64,000 nt of DNA. Origin: Sciurus carolinensis. Taxonomy: Eukaryota > Chordata > Mammalia > Rodentia > Sciuridae. The stretch is from the NCBI RefSeq assembly GCF_902686445.1, contig NC_062227.1, forward strand, positions 20,597,678-20,661,677, read 5' to 3'. This document shows, piece after piece, positions 12,031 to 25,875 of the stretch. The translations under genes and the position numbers were made by a program. The notes beneath the pieces are model-generated. The model was given only the letters and a program-made list of their open reading frames with translations, was not told the origin of the DNA and did not search any database. Each line of letters opens with the position of its first letter. Position 1 is the stretch's first letter.

Positions 12031-14680
12031 TTAAAGGAAAGCTAGTTGCACTCCACTGCAAATCTCAGCACCCTGGAATGCAGTCTTCTTTGTGCCTGTT
12101 TCAATGACTTTCTGCCAGGTGCACCTTCAATTATTACAATCAATGGAATTTTTAATTTAATGCCTAGAATGTATTACAAGAAATGTTCTCTTAAAGAATC
12201 ATGCTACCTTGCTATATTAATGCTTGTACCACTAAATCCACCCAGAGGGCAAATACAGAAAACAATAAATAGTTTGCATGAATAAAAAGAAATCAAAACA
12301 GTGAGAAAAATACACCCACTTTTGACATTCAGCATTTTGTGACAAACATCTCTAATAAAACATAAGAGTATAAAGTTGATCCCTTAATGTGGCACAGCCA
12401 TAATGTGCTTATTCCTTAGATAAAGGGGCTTAGGAGATCTGCAGGTGTAGACAAGTGGAAAACCAGGCATCCTATATAGCCTTCCTTAATACTTTCTGTT
12501 TGCCTCATAAATGAGTTTTGTTTGCCTGTTTCTTTTATATACCTGGGTTTTTCATCTTAAAATTGACATCAGTAAAATTGTTGAGATACTCAAATAATTC
12601 TGATACATGTGAGTAGAATTAAGACACAAATATCAATAGAGCTAGGGAGCAAAATCACTAATTTGGTCTTACTCTAATCTACTGAGTAGATGTCCTTAGC
12701 TCAGAATTGCTTAGGTTCATTATAGCTTTCTTTCTCCATGAAAGTAATACTCTAAATGAACCTTCTTGGATGAGTAAAATGTTATTTCAGTTTTGATGTT
12801 GTGTCCTACTACCACGAAGAACATACCACTCAGCTTACGTGTGCCACATAGTAGCTGATCGATACATTTTTGTGTTGAATGAACTAGAGAAAGTGTGTGA
12901 AAGGTCTAGAGAAGCACATATTAGCTCATATTAATAATTTTTCTATAAATTAAATAGGATTAGGGGATTAGATCCCTTTATAGGTCCATTTCCCACTTTT
13001 AAAATGATAGAATATGACAGTAGCATAGATTTATTATCAGTTTATGCATCAGTTCTTTGAAAACACAATCTATATTCTATACTCTCCAAAAAACAACAAA
13101 TATCAAATGATCAAATGGAATGTATCTAAAAGACACATGATCTCATAACTGACCATATTTTAGAAATATTTATGAAAAGAAAATGGAGTTATAATTGAGG
13201 TCACTAGAGCCATGTGAGATATTCTGGTTCAAGTTTGTCCATAGAACTGCACTTTGAAGTAGGTTTTCTGGGACTGAACATAAGCATCAACTAAGAAAAA
13301 AGTTTGGGCAATTACCTGCTCCAGCCCCCAAAAAATCCAAACAAATAGATGACTGCAAAGAACTTTGGTATCAATTTGTCTGTGGTAGATATCAAAATCA
13401 GAATCTCCAAATGTGTTGATATAGTAAAAGAGGTTTTACCAATCTCACAGTCAATTTCTCATTTCCTAGTGAAATGTATAAGTTCTTTTCTATTTGTTTA
13501 GCCCTTTGAAGATGTAGGGGGCTGATTAGTGTCTGATAATTATTCCCTTAAGTATCTTACTGTGTTCATTGTTTCATTATTGCTCTTTGTTTTTTTGCCC
13601 CCAGGATGACTTTATTTTGTTCATATTCTTGATACTGAACTACAGTCTAATAGGTGAAGAGAATTAAAGTGAGTGTACTTTTAATTATCATGACCTAAGT
13701 TACATGACTAATGATCTGGAAGGCATTTTTTACAATGGAACATTTCCACATATAAGGGCTTTCTAACAAAGGCCATGTCACTGAATGCCTCTTTCAGAAT
13801 GGTCTTAGGTTTATTCATTCTGCACAGTATCAACATGGTGGCATTATAGTGTGATGGCCTTATATTAATGTTCTATTTTCTCTCTCTGTTATGCTTTTTA
13901 ATGACAGACTTGCATTTTATGTTACACGGTCAGCACACTGCATGATATCAGATTACATGTTTTCCTACTATCAAACTAGTTTATATGAAGCCTTCCAGAA
14001 TTTGAATATAAAATCTTAGTTAGCAAGTGTTTTACCAGCACTACAGTATCTGTATGCTTATAAATGAAAAAGTTATAATAATTAAAAGAATACAAAGAGA
14101 GTAATCCAGATCGCCCATGGCATGTTCTTGAAGGGAATCTTTTGAAACTATCAAGTTATACATTATACAGGTTTGTAATTCACAGTTTCTGACACCAGCT
14201 TGTGTCTACTAATGAGTCAGTGAGGATGCACTAAGCCACAGTTTAATGCTTCCTTTGTAATGGTGGTATGTTAGAGAGCAAGTTAAGTGATTTTTCTAAC
14301 TTCCTTGAGTCTTTTCCTGGCATCCAGCTTCACCTGGACAGACTTCTCTGGCCTCTCAACTGTGCCAGAGGCCACACAGTGTGAAAAGACATCTGCTAGA
14401 GGTGACTGGTGATGCAGTGAACCAAAGAGTGCACAATCTTCCTTCCAACTAGATTAATCTTTATGTAAAAGATTAATTTTAACATCAAAATCTAGTCATC
14501 TTTCACCAGTCATCAGTCACTTGAGTATGGATTTAAAAGTTCTGTCGTGGAGAGAATACTTACTCCCTCCCTCAGGATATAATGGCAGAAAAGGTGTTTC
14601 AGATCTAACAAGCTTAAGTGGGAATTGAGTATTACTTTGTGTGTTAGCTATGGATCTTTTTCCATAAAAGCAGTGTACTA
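12031..14680. other. Unassigned intergenic DNA
   Basis: AT-rich, no long open frame, no repeat family that I can name with confidence. Confidence 0.3.
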
Positions 14681-14935
14681 GTTTCCTTGGGTGTCCATAG
14701 CAAAGTATCACAAACTGGGGACTTATGACACAGAAATTGTTGTCTCAAATTTCTCCCTTTATAAGGGACACATTCATATTGTATTGGGGTCTACCCAATG
14801 TCCTCATCTTAACTTGAATATTTTCAAAATCTCTGTTTCTTTATGATGTCACATATGTTGGTACTGGGTTAAGATGTCACAATCTTTTGGGGGACACATT
14901 TCAACCCATAACAAGTCACAAATTAATCTTTAAAT
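14680..14935 (-). mobile_element. MLT1-like LTR relic, antisense
   Basis: The plus strand reads ctagtttccttgggtgtcca, then cacaaactggggacttatga, and ends gggggacacatttcaaccca-taac. These are the reverse complement of the 3' and 5' parts of MLT1-type LTRs. An internal part appears to be deleted. Confidence 0.5.
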
Positions 14936-16970
14936 GTTGTCAATATTACAGAGCCCCTTCTTGCTCATTGCTCTAATGACTGAATAACTATTTGTTCTAA
15001 TTGATCTTGCTGACTCTGTCAATAAGAATCTTTTTCTTTCCTTTGTTTCTTCTTTGCTTTTTCTTTTTAATTTTCCACCAATGATTTTGCTAAGAAATAA
15101 TTGCCCATTTCTGTTCTTAGTCTTGCTGGTCTCTGTAATATATACTTTTCTTATTTTTTTAACTTCGCATTTTATAAGCTTTCATGTTTCCACATTAGAT
15201 ACTACTTTCCAGTCCTGGGAGTTTATGTTGTTGATTTTTATCTTTTCCATTTCACAAATCCTCTTAACGATTATCTGAGCTTGGCAACACTCTAAACACA
15301 TAAATGCACTTTAAGTACAGCAAAATGAGTAACATTTTGCACTAAAAAGAGAAACAAATCATCACTGAGAGTCATGCAGCACATTGTTTATTAACATCTC
15401 CTGTTGTGATGTTGGTTAGATGGGAAGCATTTTAAAACTCTCAGATCATCAATGTAGATACATATACATACATGTCAAATACATATACATATATGACATT
15501 CAGAACTCTGCACTATTTGGCTCTTTTCTGCATGTCACCCCTCACCAGGATGCTGTGTGCATGCTATCCTGCATCAACCTGTCTTGTTGAACCTCTGGTA
15601 ATGGCTCACCTTCACCCTATGAGAGACACTTTTGGGGGGAGGTGAGCTGGATGGGGAAGATGCCAGGGTGCTCATTCTCTGATCTCTTTGGTCTTGGTTG
15701 GAGACAGCCCTGGAAGGGGCTGTATTCTGACCCCACTGCTGAGGTGGCAGCAGTTCTTCCATGACAGCCTCAGGCAAAGGTCGAGGAGCATGTAATCTCC
15801 CTTTCACTCACACCTGAATGTGCAGCCTCCTTTGGAATCCTCATCCTTGCCCACACCTCTGTGTGAGGTCCTGCCTCAAAAGCCCTTCATCAACTCCTCT
15901 GTTTGTGCTATGTATTCCAAGGTGGGGGGATTCTGACTTAAAATTTGGATAGATTCCTCTTTTTTTTCTATGAACCTTGGAAGGACAACAGACAGTCTCT
16001 GAGACAGCACTCGCCTTTCAGCCACTCGTACAAAAAGCCCATGAAAGACCCTTTGCCTTCAGAAAAAAGTTCTTCATGGGTCATTCTACATTTTTCTAGG
16101 ATGTTTGAGTTACATGGAGATAAAGATGTTTTCTTTGTTCAGTTAGAGCACCAGCATTTATTGAGCACCCTGGAAGGCAAGGCACTGAGCCCAATGGTAA
16201 GAATGCAAAGGCAAATATTATGTGGACTTAGACTTCAGGATGCCTTATCTATGCTGAGACAAATCCTTTATTCAGACATAAACATCACCTCTGTCACAGT
16301 GCTCTGGAGTGACTGATTCCACCTGTACACATAGGCTGGGGTTCCATGACTCCAACAATTGTGTCTGTGTGGATTATTGGATTATTACAGCATTGAAATA
16401 CTTCCATACTGGTTGATGAGGAGTCCCGAGTAGCCCCTTGCTGCCAGCCTGCCCCTGCTTCTCCTCAGATACTATCTACACCTCCCTGTTCTTCTGGCAG
16501 TTACAACCTTCTGGGTCAACTCCATCTCTGTGGACACAGGGTCCAATTGTTATTCACTGCCATCTATGCTGTTCTGGTGTTTACATTTTTGAATATCATC
16601 TAGTGGGTCCTGCTCTTATTTAAGTTTTTGACATTTTGGAGTTCATCATAGAGTTTTCTTGTTAATTTGGATTTTGGAAAATTATTTGTCTACATTATCT
16701 TGTCTACTTTTTTTTTGGCATCGCTTAAGTTTTCCACCTATCTTCATTTTCTTTAATGTGGAACTGGCCCATCTATACCCATTCTGGCATTCAGTTTTCA
16801 AACTGTTAAAGCTGTTTTGTCATCAAAAGCATTAAAATTATGAGAATGGTGCCAGGTGCTACTGGATACAGTGACAGACTTCCATGTGGGCCTCGTCTAC
16901 CAGGGGCAGGGCCAAGGTTGCCACAAGGGGTGGCAGAGTCCACCTTCTCTTCCTCTCTGCAGAAAGGGGT
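14936..16970. other. Unassigned intergenic DNA
   Basis: No gene recognised. The 123-codon plus-strand frame at 15945-16316 and the 77-codon minus-strand frame at 15574-15807 have no familiar motif; both are likely incidental. Confidence 0.3.
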
Positions 16971-16973
16971 GTG

Positions 16974-17200
16974 TATTAGTCAACTTCGACTGCCATAACA
17001 AAGCCCTGACACAGTTGCTTGAACAATAGACATTTATTGTCTCACAGTTCTGGGGATTGTAAGGCTGACATTCACATGTCATTAGGATGTGTTCTTCTGA
17101 GAGTTCTCTCCCTGGATTGTGTATGCCATTTCTTCCTATGTCTTCACACTATCCTCCCTCTTGGATGTCTTAGTCCTAATCTCTCCTTTTTCATATGTGC
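16974..17200 (-). mobile_element. MLT1-like LTR fragment, antisense
   Basis: Starts gtattagtcaacttcgactg and runs through ttattgtctcacagttctgg, the reverse complement of an MLT1 LTR 3' end. It is cut by the TG repeat and the L1 that follow. Confidence 0.6.
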
Positions 17201-17211
17201 ACACGTGTGTG

Positions 17212-17213
17212 CA

Positions 17214-17253
<40 letters not shown>
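17212..17253. repeat. (TG)n microsatellite
   Basis: About 19 TG units with one early interruption, directly next to the 3' end of the L1 that follows. It produces spurious open frames on both strands. Confidence 0.95.
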
Positions 17254-17255
<2 letters not shown>

Positions 17256-18894
17256 GTAGATTTTATCACATAATCATTGTATAAATTAATGGGTTTCATT
17301 GTGTCCTTTCTGTATGTGCATGTATCATGCAATGACCTTCTATCTACCCTTGGTTACCCTCCCATTGCACTGCTGCCTGTTTCATGGTACCTAATGGTCC
17401 TTTTTTCTGGATATCTTTTTTGGTTTTTTATTTTCACATGTGAGAGAAAACATGCAATATTTGCCTTGCTGAGTGAATTATTTCATTTAACAAGATCCAG
17501 TTCTGTTTTTCTGTAAATGACAGGATTTCAGTTTTCTTTGACTGAAAAATAACCCATCATTTATATGTACTATATTTACTTTATTTACACATCTGTTGAT
17601 GGGCATCCCAGCTGAGTCCATATCATACTTATTGTGAATAGTGTTGCAATAAACATTGTCATTCAGGTATCTTCTTTATTTTCTGATTTAATTTCCTTTG
17701 AATAAAGATCCAGCAGTGGTATAGCTGGGTCATAAGGTAGTTCTCTTTTAATTTTCTGAGGAACATCCATATTGTTTCCTATAGGTATGTAGTAATTTAC
17801 CTTCTTATCAACACTGTGTATGGTTCCGTTTACTCCACATCCTCAGCAGGGTCTGTTTGTTACTTCTTTTTTATAATAACTAGTCCAACTAGACTAACCA
17901 TCTTACCCAAATGGGTAAGATGTAAACTCCTTGTTGGTTTGATTTTCATTTCTGTGATGGCTAAAGATGTTGAGCATTTTCACACGTACTTATTGGCCAT
18001 TTGCATTTCCTTTGAGATGTGTCTATTCAGGTCGTTTGTCTATTTTTATTATGTTACTTGCTTTTTGGTTGTTAAGATTTTCCTGTATTCATCCTCTGTC
18101 AGATGAATAGCTTGCAAAGATTGTCTCCCACTCTCTTTGTTTTCTCTCGACTTGGCTGATTGTTTTCTTAGATGTTCAAAAGTGTTTAAATTTGATGCAA
18201 TCCTGCTTGTTCATTCTCATTCTGATTTCCTGAGCTGTTGGAGTTCTAACTTAGAAATCGTTACATTTGCCACGATCTATGGTTTTTCCCCTATGCTCTC
18301 TCTAGTAATTTCAAAGGACCCTATCTTATATTAAGGTCTTTAATCCTGAGTTGATTTTTGTACAGGGTGAGAGATAGGGATATAGTTTCAATGTTCTCCA
18401 TGTGACTATTAAGTTTATCCAGCACTTTGAAGAAAGCTGTTTGTTCTCCAATATTTTGGCACCTTTGTTGATAATTAGTTGTAGTGTGTATTTACTTTGG
18501 GTTCTCTATTCCATTGGTCTTCCTGCAACTTTTTATGCCAACACTGTACTTTTTTTTTTTACTATTACTTTCAGGTATAATTTGAAATCAGTTATTCTGG
18601 TGCTTCTAGCATTGTTCTTTTTGCTCAAAATTGCCTTATCTCTTCTGGGTCTTTTTTGGTCACATGAATTTTATAATTTTTTTCTAATTCTAAGATCTCA
18701 TTGACATTTTGTCGGTGATTGCAGTGAAATGTAGATTGCTTTGTGAAGTATGACCATTTTGACAATTCTAATTCTTCCAATTTATGAACACAGTAGGTGT
18801 TGCCAACTTCTAGTGGGTTCTTCAATATCATTCTTCAGTATTTTGTAATTTGCATTGTAGAAGCTTTACACATTCTTAGTTAGGTTTATTCCTA

Positions 18895-18966
18895 GGTATT
18901 CCTTCTTCTTCTTTCCTTCTTCCCTTCTCCTCTCTTTTCCCCTCCTTCTTCTCCTCCTCCTTCATT
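18895..18966. repeat. CTT/CCT-rich low-complexity tract
   Basis: Pyrimidine-only stretch of CTT and CCT units inside the old L1. Confidence 0.85.
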
Positions 18967-19597
18967 GCTGTAAATAAGATCATTTTCCTGATTACTTTCT
19001 CAAATAATTAATTATTGGTGTATACAAAAGCAACTGATTTATTCATGCTGATATTGAATACTACTTCACAGAATTTGTCAGTTCTAAAAGTCTTTTGATG
19101 TATTTTGTTTTCAGTTTTTTTAAGTACACAATCATATCATCAGCAAACTGGGATAATTGGACTTCCTACTTTAATGCTTGTAAAACATTCACTATCTCTT
19201 GCCTAATTTCTCTGGCTAAAATTTCTGGTACTCTGTTGAATAAGTTTGGTGAGTGTGGGCATCTTTGTCTTGGTCCTGATCTTACAGGAAGTGCTTTTCA
19301 GTTTTTCTCAGTTTAGTATGATGTATGTAGCCTTCACTATGTTGAGACATGATTCTACTATATGTGATTTACTAAGGGTTTTCATTGTCACAAGAATGCT
19401 GAATTTTATCAAAGGATCTTTTGCTTCTATTGAGATAATTCTGTGGTTTTTATCCTTGATTTTATTTATGTGTTTTATGACATTTACTGATTTGTGTTTG
19501 TTGTACTATTCTTGCATTCTTGGAATGAAACAAACATGATCATTGCATATTATCTTTTCAATGTGATTTTAAGTTAAATCTGAAAGTATTATATTGA

Positions 19598-19645
19598 AGA
19601 TTTATATATATATATAAATATATAAATATATATACATATATATTA
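19598..19645. repeat. AT-rich simple repeat
   Basis: Tracts of TA units with occasional aaa interruptions inside the old L1. Confidence 0.85.
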
Positions 19646-20325
19646 TGAGAGATATTGGTCTATAGCTCTTTTTCTGTTGTGTCCTTTATAGATTTTGTTA
19701 GCAGAGTAATACTGACTTCATAGAATGAGTTTGAAAGCTTGTTTTCCTGGCTTTATAAATTGGTTTGAGCAGCATTAGTGTTAGTTCTTTAAAAATTTGG
19801 TAAAATTCAGCAATGATTCCATCTAGTTCTAAGGATCATTCCTTTTTTTTTTTCCTTTTAATCAGAAAACTTTTTATTACTGCTTCAATTTCAGTACTTG
19901 TCATTGATCTATTGAGGTATTTTATATCCTTTTGGTTCAATTTTATGTGTCATTTGTGTCCAGAAGTTTTTCCATTTCTTCTAGATTTTCTACTTTATGA
20001 GGCATAGTTTTTTTTTCAAAATTTTCCCTAATGATCCTTTGAATTTCACTGTATCTGGCTTAAGACTCCTTTTTTAAAGTTTTATTTTATTTATTTGGTC
20101 TTTTTTTTTCTTTTTGTCAGTTTAGCTAGGGATTTGTTCATGTTTTTGATTTAAAGATCCAACCCTTTGTTTCATTAATGCTTTGTATTATTGTTTTAGT
20201 CTCTACTTTATTTATTTCTTCTCTTACCTTTACTATTTCTTTCCTTCCATGGATTTTGGATTCGGTTTTGTTTTGTTTTTGTAAAACATTATGATGTATC
20301 ATGATATTATTGACCTGATTTCTGG

Positions 20326-20367
20326 TTTTTTTTGTTTTTTGTTTTTTGTTTTTTGTTTTTTGTTTTT
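20326..20367. repeat. (TTTTTTG)n simple repeat
   Basis: Five to six 7-base units of T6G in a row, inside the old L1. Confidence 0.9.
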
Positions 20368-21400
20368 CATGTATGCATTCATTGTTATAAACTTGCCAAT
20401 TAGCTCCACTTTCTGTGTTTGATTTGTTATGCTTCCATTTTCATTCAAGGAGTTTTAAATTTTCTCCTCTGATTTCTTCTATAACTTACTGTTCATTTAA
20501 TAGTGTGTTGCTCAGTCTTCATGTTTGTGTAATTTCTGCAGTTATTTCTAGTTTCTTTTCACTGTGGTCAGATAAAATACAAGAAATTATTTCATTTTAA
20601 AAGGTTTAGTAGGAGTTGCCCATGGCCTAACATATAGTCTATTTGGAAAATATTTTGTGTGTGTGTGCTGAAGATAATTTGTATTTTGTAACTGTTAGAT
20701 GGAATATTTTTTAGATGTTTGTTAAGTCCATTCAATCTGTGATAATAGTGTAAATTGATGTCTCTTTGTTGATTTTTTTGGAGGTCTGGATGATGTATTT
20801 ACTGTAGCCTGTCTTTCCATTTGTCTATAATCATGTTTCTTAAAATTGAGTGCTCCAAGTCTTATCGCTTATGTATTTATAATAATTATATCTTTGTGAG
20901 GAATTGTCACCTTGATCAATATATAGTGACCTTTTCTGATTTTGTTTTAAAGTCTGTTTTTTTCAATTATAAATGTAGCTACTCCTTTTTGCTTTTGGAT
21001 TCCCTTTAATTCGATTATCATTTTCTATCCTTTTTCTATCAGTGTATGTCTTTGCACATGAGATAAGTTTCTTGTTGGCAGCATATCGTTAGGTCTTATT
21101 TTTTTAATCCATTTAGCCAATCTGCACCTTTTATGTGGAAAATTAAAAACATTTACATTCAGGGTGATTATCAAATGGTATGTACTTGGTCCTGTCATTT
21201 TGCTCTTTTCTCTTCTGACATATTTGAATATTCCATCTTTTTTTCTTTCATAGAAGTTTGATGGTTTACTACATTGATAATGTCTGGTTATTAACTATTT
21301 CTCATTTGCATGTCTACTCCTCTAGTGAGATTTACTTTTTCACATTTGCTGATGATTTTATCTACCTTCCTCTTCTGGGTGTAGTATTCCTTTTTGTATT

Positions 21401-21872
21401 ATCTTAGCTTTTTATTCCTGTGACACAATACCTGACAAAAACTCCTAAAGAAATATTTATTTTACTTCATGGTTACAGAAATTTCATTTTATAGTTGATC
21501 AGCTCCATTACTTTGTCCTAAGGTGAGGGAGAACATCATGGCAGATGGGTCTGGCAGAGGAAAGTTGCTCACCTCCTGGCATCTGGGAAGCAGATAAACT
21601 GACAGGAAGGAGCTGGTGACAAGATATAGTTGCCAAGGTCTTGCCCCAGAGGACCCACTCCCTTCAACTAGATCCATTTCCTACATTTTCTACCATCTCC
21701 CAGTAATCCATTCATATTATAAAGTCATCAGTGGATTAATCCACTTAGGAGGTCAGAGTCCTCTTGATTCAGTCATTTCCTAAAAGCCCATCTCTGAATA
21801 CCACTGCATTGGGAATCAAGCCATCAGAGTATGAGCCTTTTGGGGACTTTCTAGAGCCAAACCAAAACAAGT
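21401..21872 (-). mobile_element. MaLR-type LTR, antisense
   Basis: Starts ttatcttagctttttattcc and cctgtgacacaatacctgac, continues through gaacatcatggcagatgggt, and ends near gactttctagagccaaacca. This is the antisense layout of a MaLR LTR, related to the copies at 1387 and 36335. Confidence 0.6.
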
Positions 21873-22810
21873 GTCTTTAGTGATGTTGGTTTAGTGGTCA
21901 TGCATTCCCTTAATTTACTCTTATCCAAGGTCTTTATGTCTCCTGCTTTCTTGATGACTAACCCTTCTGGGTATAGCAGTCTTGTTTGGCACTGCACTCC
22001 TTTACCCAGACTAATTTCTTCTTTTTAAAGTTCACCATATTATTATGGCCAATAATAAGGACCTCATTTTACCTTAATTACTTCTTTAAAGTCTCAATTG
22101 TCAAATAAAATCACATGAAGTATTGGTGGTTGAAACCACACATGAACTTGTGGGCACATAACGCAACCATAATAGGCAGGTGTGGAGTTTGTTTCTCTGG
22201 TGAGCATCATGGACCTCAGGGTCACCACAGTGTTTGTAACAGGGGTGCTCATGGGGCCTGTGAATGAGGGTGAGGTAGCATGACTGAAGAAGGTCTACCT
22301 TTGTTTCCCCAGCAAGTGATGATAAGTGACTTTCTGCATGAGTCATTTAGTAAGCAGCCCAAGGACAACAAAGGACAACTTGGCAAGGGATTGATAAAAA
22401 TGAGTGGTGTTGTGTACACATTAGTAGTCATTCATAGACTATAAATCCAAAATTCAAAGTGAATGTGCAGAATGTCCCTCCTTAAAGGTAAAATTCTGAT
22501 TTAATTCATCTGTGAAGCCAATCTGATGTTTAATAGTGATGTTGTGAGAGTAACTGATACTTTAACTATATGATCAGTTTTGAGACATGCTAGAAGCTTA
22601 AATAGACATTGTCTCCCATATTGCTACATTACCCCCACTAACATCAGTCATCCCAAAAGGATGTGATGAAGTCTCAGTGGATCTTGTCAACACTGTTGAA
22701 TAAAATGGGGTCATTTTGCATTTTTCCTACTGTGGGTCCAGGTCTGTGGGGAATGAGAGCAGCAAGAATGATGTGATAGGTTTGTCTTAAGTAAAATGTG
22801 TCTGATTATA
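21873..22810. other. Unassigned intergenic DNA
   Basis: No gene or repeat recognised. Two overlapping minus-strand frames (22101-22431) have no familiar motif. Confidence 0.3.
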
Positions 22811-22910
22811 AGTTTTGTCCTTGGGCTGGGGAGATAGCTGAGTTGGTAGAGTGCTTGCCTTGCAGGCATGAGGCCCTGGGTTCAATCCCCAGCAAAAAAA
22901 GTTTTGTCCT
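22811..22910 (+). repeat. ID SINE with target-site duplication
   Basis: The element runs from gggctggggagatagctgag (A box) through ggttcaatccccagc (B box) to a short A tail. The direct repeat gttttgtcct flanks it (22812-22821 and 22901-22910), which is the target-site duplication left by L1-driven insertion. It is short and well kept, so probably fairly young. Confidence 0.9.
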
Positions 22911-23630
22911 CAATTCTGAGATTATGCCCTTCTTAAATTTTGCATTAAAATTTACTTACTTTTAAGAAATTGAAGTCATAAAATCATTTTGAAGTTTTTA
23001 ACTTTTTGTTTTATTTTTAAATATTTTTACTTCTTTACTTGGCCAAGGCAAAACAAAGAAAATACATCACATTTTGATTTGGGAATATCAAGTGTTTTAT
23101 TTATTTAGAGGCTCCATAAAAGTATAAAATTGAAGATTGCTCCTATAAAGCAGCATCTCCTGGGCCCCAGGGCAACACCAGGAACCCTGCTGTAAGAGGA
23201 GCATCCTCCATGCAGAAGGTCAGAGTGGGAGTGTCTCTGTCAGGTATTCCCTCTAAGCAAAGGGTGATGACCCCAGCTGCGGGTGCCCCTCTATAGGACT
23301 TGCTAATGACACTGTCTAGTTATAATTGAACAATCCAGAATGACCTTGTGGCTTAAGAAGATTCCTGCCAAGAACCTATAGACTATGATGGGAACAAGCA
23401 GGACACTGATAGAGTCCTGCTCCTTTCAGGAGGACTTCATCTTCCAATTGACTAGTAAAACCAATGGTAAACTAATCACAACTGCAAGAAATGAGGCATT
23501 GCAAAAAGAACCTTGGAAACTATCAAGGAACTTGCCCTGAGGGTCATAACAGAGTCATTGGGAACAGACATTATTTGTATTAAATATGAGAAGACCCTTT
23601 TGTATAAGGTGATGTGGTTTATACAATATA
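22911..23630. other. Unassigned intergenic DNA
   Basis: No gene or named repeat recognised. Confidence 0.3.
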
Positions 23631-23775
23631 TACTGTTAACCTTCTTTATCTGGAGTCCTCATCCATGGATTCAACTAACCTCAAATCAAAAATATTAAGA
23701 ATAATCTGTCTATATTGAATACACATAGACTTTTTTCCTTGCTATTATTCCCTAAACAATACTATTTACCTGGGT
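23631..23775 (+). mobile_element. DNA-transposon-like relic (same family as at 57.1 kb)
   Basis: The text ccatggattcaactaacctc, aaatattaagaataatctg and ctattattccctaaacaata resembles a widespread mammalian non-autonomous element that I recall as Tigger/TcMar-like. A second copy in the opposite orientation lies at about 57080-57385. The exact family name is uncertain. Confidence 0.4.
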
Positions 23776-25875
23776 TCCCAGTCCATGGGAGACATGAGGG
23801 GGCAGAGCAGGAGTCCTCCCAAAGCATCTGAAGTTCCACACACTGGAAACACTTCTGTGCAGTGTGACTGTGGCCATTGGGCTGAGGAGTATCCTGATTT
23901 GGGGTCTCTTGAATCAGTGACTGAGACTAAATTGTGACCTGCTTGGAGGTGCCTTCTCTCTCAGGTGGGGTGCTCAGGATACAGTGAATATGCCTGGGAG
24001 AGGGGACCTGACTGGCACATCTGTAACTGATTCACTGATAGTGAGCCAGGGCCCAGGTGATAACAGCAGCCCACAGGTATCACTAAGCAGACACAGTTCC
24101 CACCATTTTGCGTGAATTAAGTAAATTGCCATGTCCTTAGGATTCAGGTGTGGAAATAAGAGGCTTGCACTGAATCACACAGTGGTGTTGCAGGGGTTGA
24201 GGGAATGGTAGGGAGAACTTGAACCTGCCAGCATGATCTCTTTTCCAGACTCACTATGGGTTTATGGACCCTCTGAATTGTGACCAGAACTCCTGATCCT
24301 ACAGATATGCTCATAAGGCCCTTAGCAGGGACTGGTGTTTCAATACTGGCTCTAAATGCAGAAAACAGTTAAGCCCCTTTGCTCACCCAGGGAGCAACTC
24401 CTGGGGCTCCTGGTTGTTAGTTGTTCTCCACCTTCCACAGGAGCATCCAGAGTTCCCTGTGGAAGGGACAAGCCTCCTGTTTGTGGGGACCACATATGCT
24501 TTAAAACTGAGAGATGCCTGATTTCTACTTAGCAAAGCAAAAGAAATCTCCCATTGTCCTTGTGAACAATAATCATGAACAAAGAGAAGTAGTCATTTCA
24601 AGCACCCTTTCATCAGCTTGTTGTGAACATCTCAGCAGGAAAAGCCCCTCATGCAAAGGAGAACTGTACAAGAACTCATTTCTGCCCTTGGGAGGAAAAT
24701 GTTGAGTGTGTCATCCACACCCAGGGATGTGCCAGCACTGTGCAGGTGTCCTTGGGGCCATCCCATGGCAGAGGACAGAAGGGAGAAACTTCTGTTTCAC
24801 TGAGCTGTGGCATTGAACTATCTTATAAAGGAAAAAAAATACTGTTCAATAAACCTGAAACCTATAGCAATACTAAAAGAGGTGGGAGGGTGAGGGTAGA
24901 GAATCTTTTTAACTAGAAAATATGCCTCATGTTTGCATAATTTTGATTATGAGAATTTCTGGTTAGAGAACTTGAGCCTGCAATGCATTATTGAAAGAAA
25001 ATCATCTTCATTACACATAAAAGGTTAGTAATGTGTTACTAACATTATTTCAGGGAATATTTTGGGAAAGCATGTAGTAAATTGGGGTCAAGAGTGGAAT
25101 TCCATTGGCATTATTAGGTAAACACTAATAAAGTAGGATAAAATATGTTTAGATTGTTTGCATTTTCCCATTATCATTTTATTCATTAATTTTAGTGAGG
25201 TTAACAAGATAAAGACATGAGAATGTTCACTTTCCTCACACTCATGGTCACCAACACAATTCATTATGTTATGGAAATTTAATATTATTTTGATTAATGA
25301 ATATAACAACTTTATTTAGATTCCTTATCTTATCAACAGCTGGGAGGTGGATGTGAGTCCAGATGCCTCTTTGCTGGTTTATTTCATTTCTAGGGTCCAT
25401 TTGCAATAGATCTTTATCGTGCTTCCAAAGTAGTTGACCATCCTGAAATCAGTTCTTTTCTCTAATGAAATAAAAAATGACATTTATACATTTCAGAAGA
25501 TAGTAACTAAAACTGGACAAAAGGGAAATTTCTCTCACTGGAGGTTGGCAACCTTTAATTTATGTTTAACATTTGTGATTCACTGTGGGTCAGACCTGAG
25601 GCTAGTCTAAACCTGTAGAGGAAAGAATTTTGCAGGTCTGCACTTGGAATCTGCAGTTCTTCTGCTCAGAGGCAGTGACATTACAAAGGAACAGAAGTTC
25701 CTGAGGATTTTTCCAAGCAGAGAACACCATTTGGGAGGCCATGTTGACAGTATCTTTGTCTCAGAGTTCTGGTGGGAGAACAAGGCTGGTGGTGTCTCTC
25801 TTGTGCTTTCAATTGGCTAAGTAGTTTCACAGGAAGGATGTGTGGGTTTTGTGGGAAGTCTTTGTGAACAGTCTG
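23776..25875. other. Unassigned intergenic DNA
   Basis: Moderate GC at 23.8-24.8 kb, then AT-rich. Two overlapping plus-strand frames at 24514-24916 show no motif that I recognise. No repeat named. Confidence 0.3.

Larger units (their letters stand above)
17262..21400 (-). mobile_element. Old L1, minus strand (ORF2 and 3' UTR)
   Basis: The plus strand carries L1 antisense text throughout: 3' UTR at 17.26-17.6 kb, ORF2 C-terminus at 17.6-18.7 kb, reverse transcriptase at about 18.7-20.0 kb (region of ttggtgagtgtgggcatctt), and upstream ORF2/endonuclease text to about 21.3 kb. All frames are broken into pieces below about 100 codons. It carries a CTT-rich tract (18.9 kb), an AT-rich tract (19.6 kb) and a TTTTTTG repeat (20.3 kb). 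I see no ORF1, so it looks 5' truncated. It is a different, older subfamily than the copies at 7.1, 48.9 and 60.05 kb. Confidence 0.7.

Noticed and set aside
17019..17332. Overlapping frames with VCVCVC or THTHTH runs
   Set aside because: They are translations of the TG microsatellite and an LTR fragment.
22811..22910. Functional tRNA-Ala gene
   Set aside because: A and B boxes are present, but the element has an A tail, flanking target-site duplications and no full cloverleaf; it is an ID SINE.
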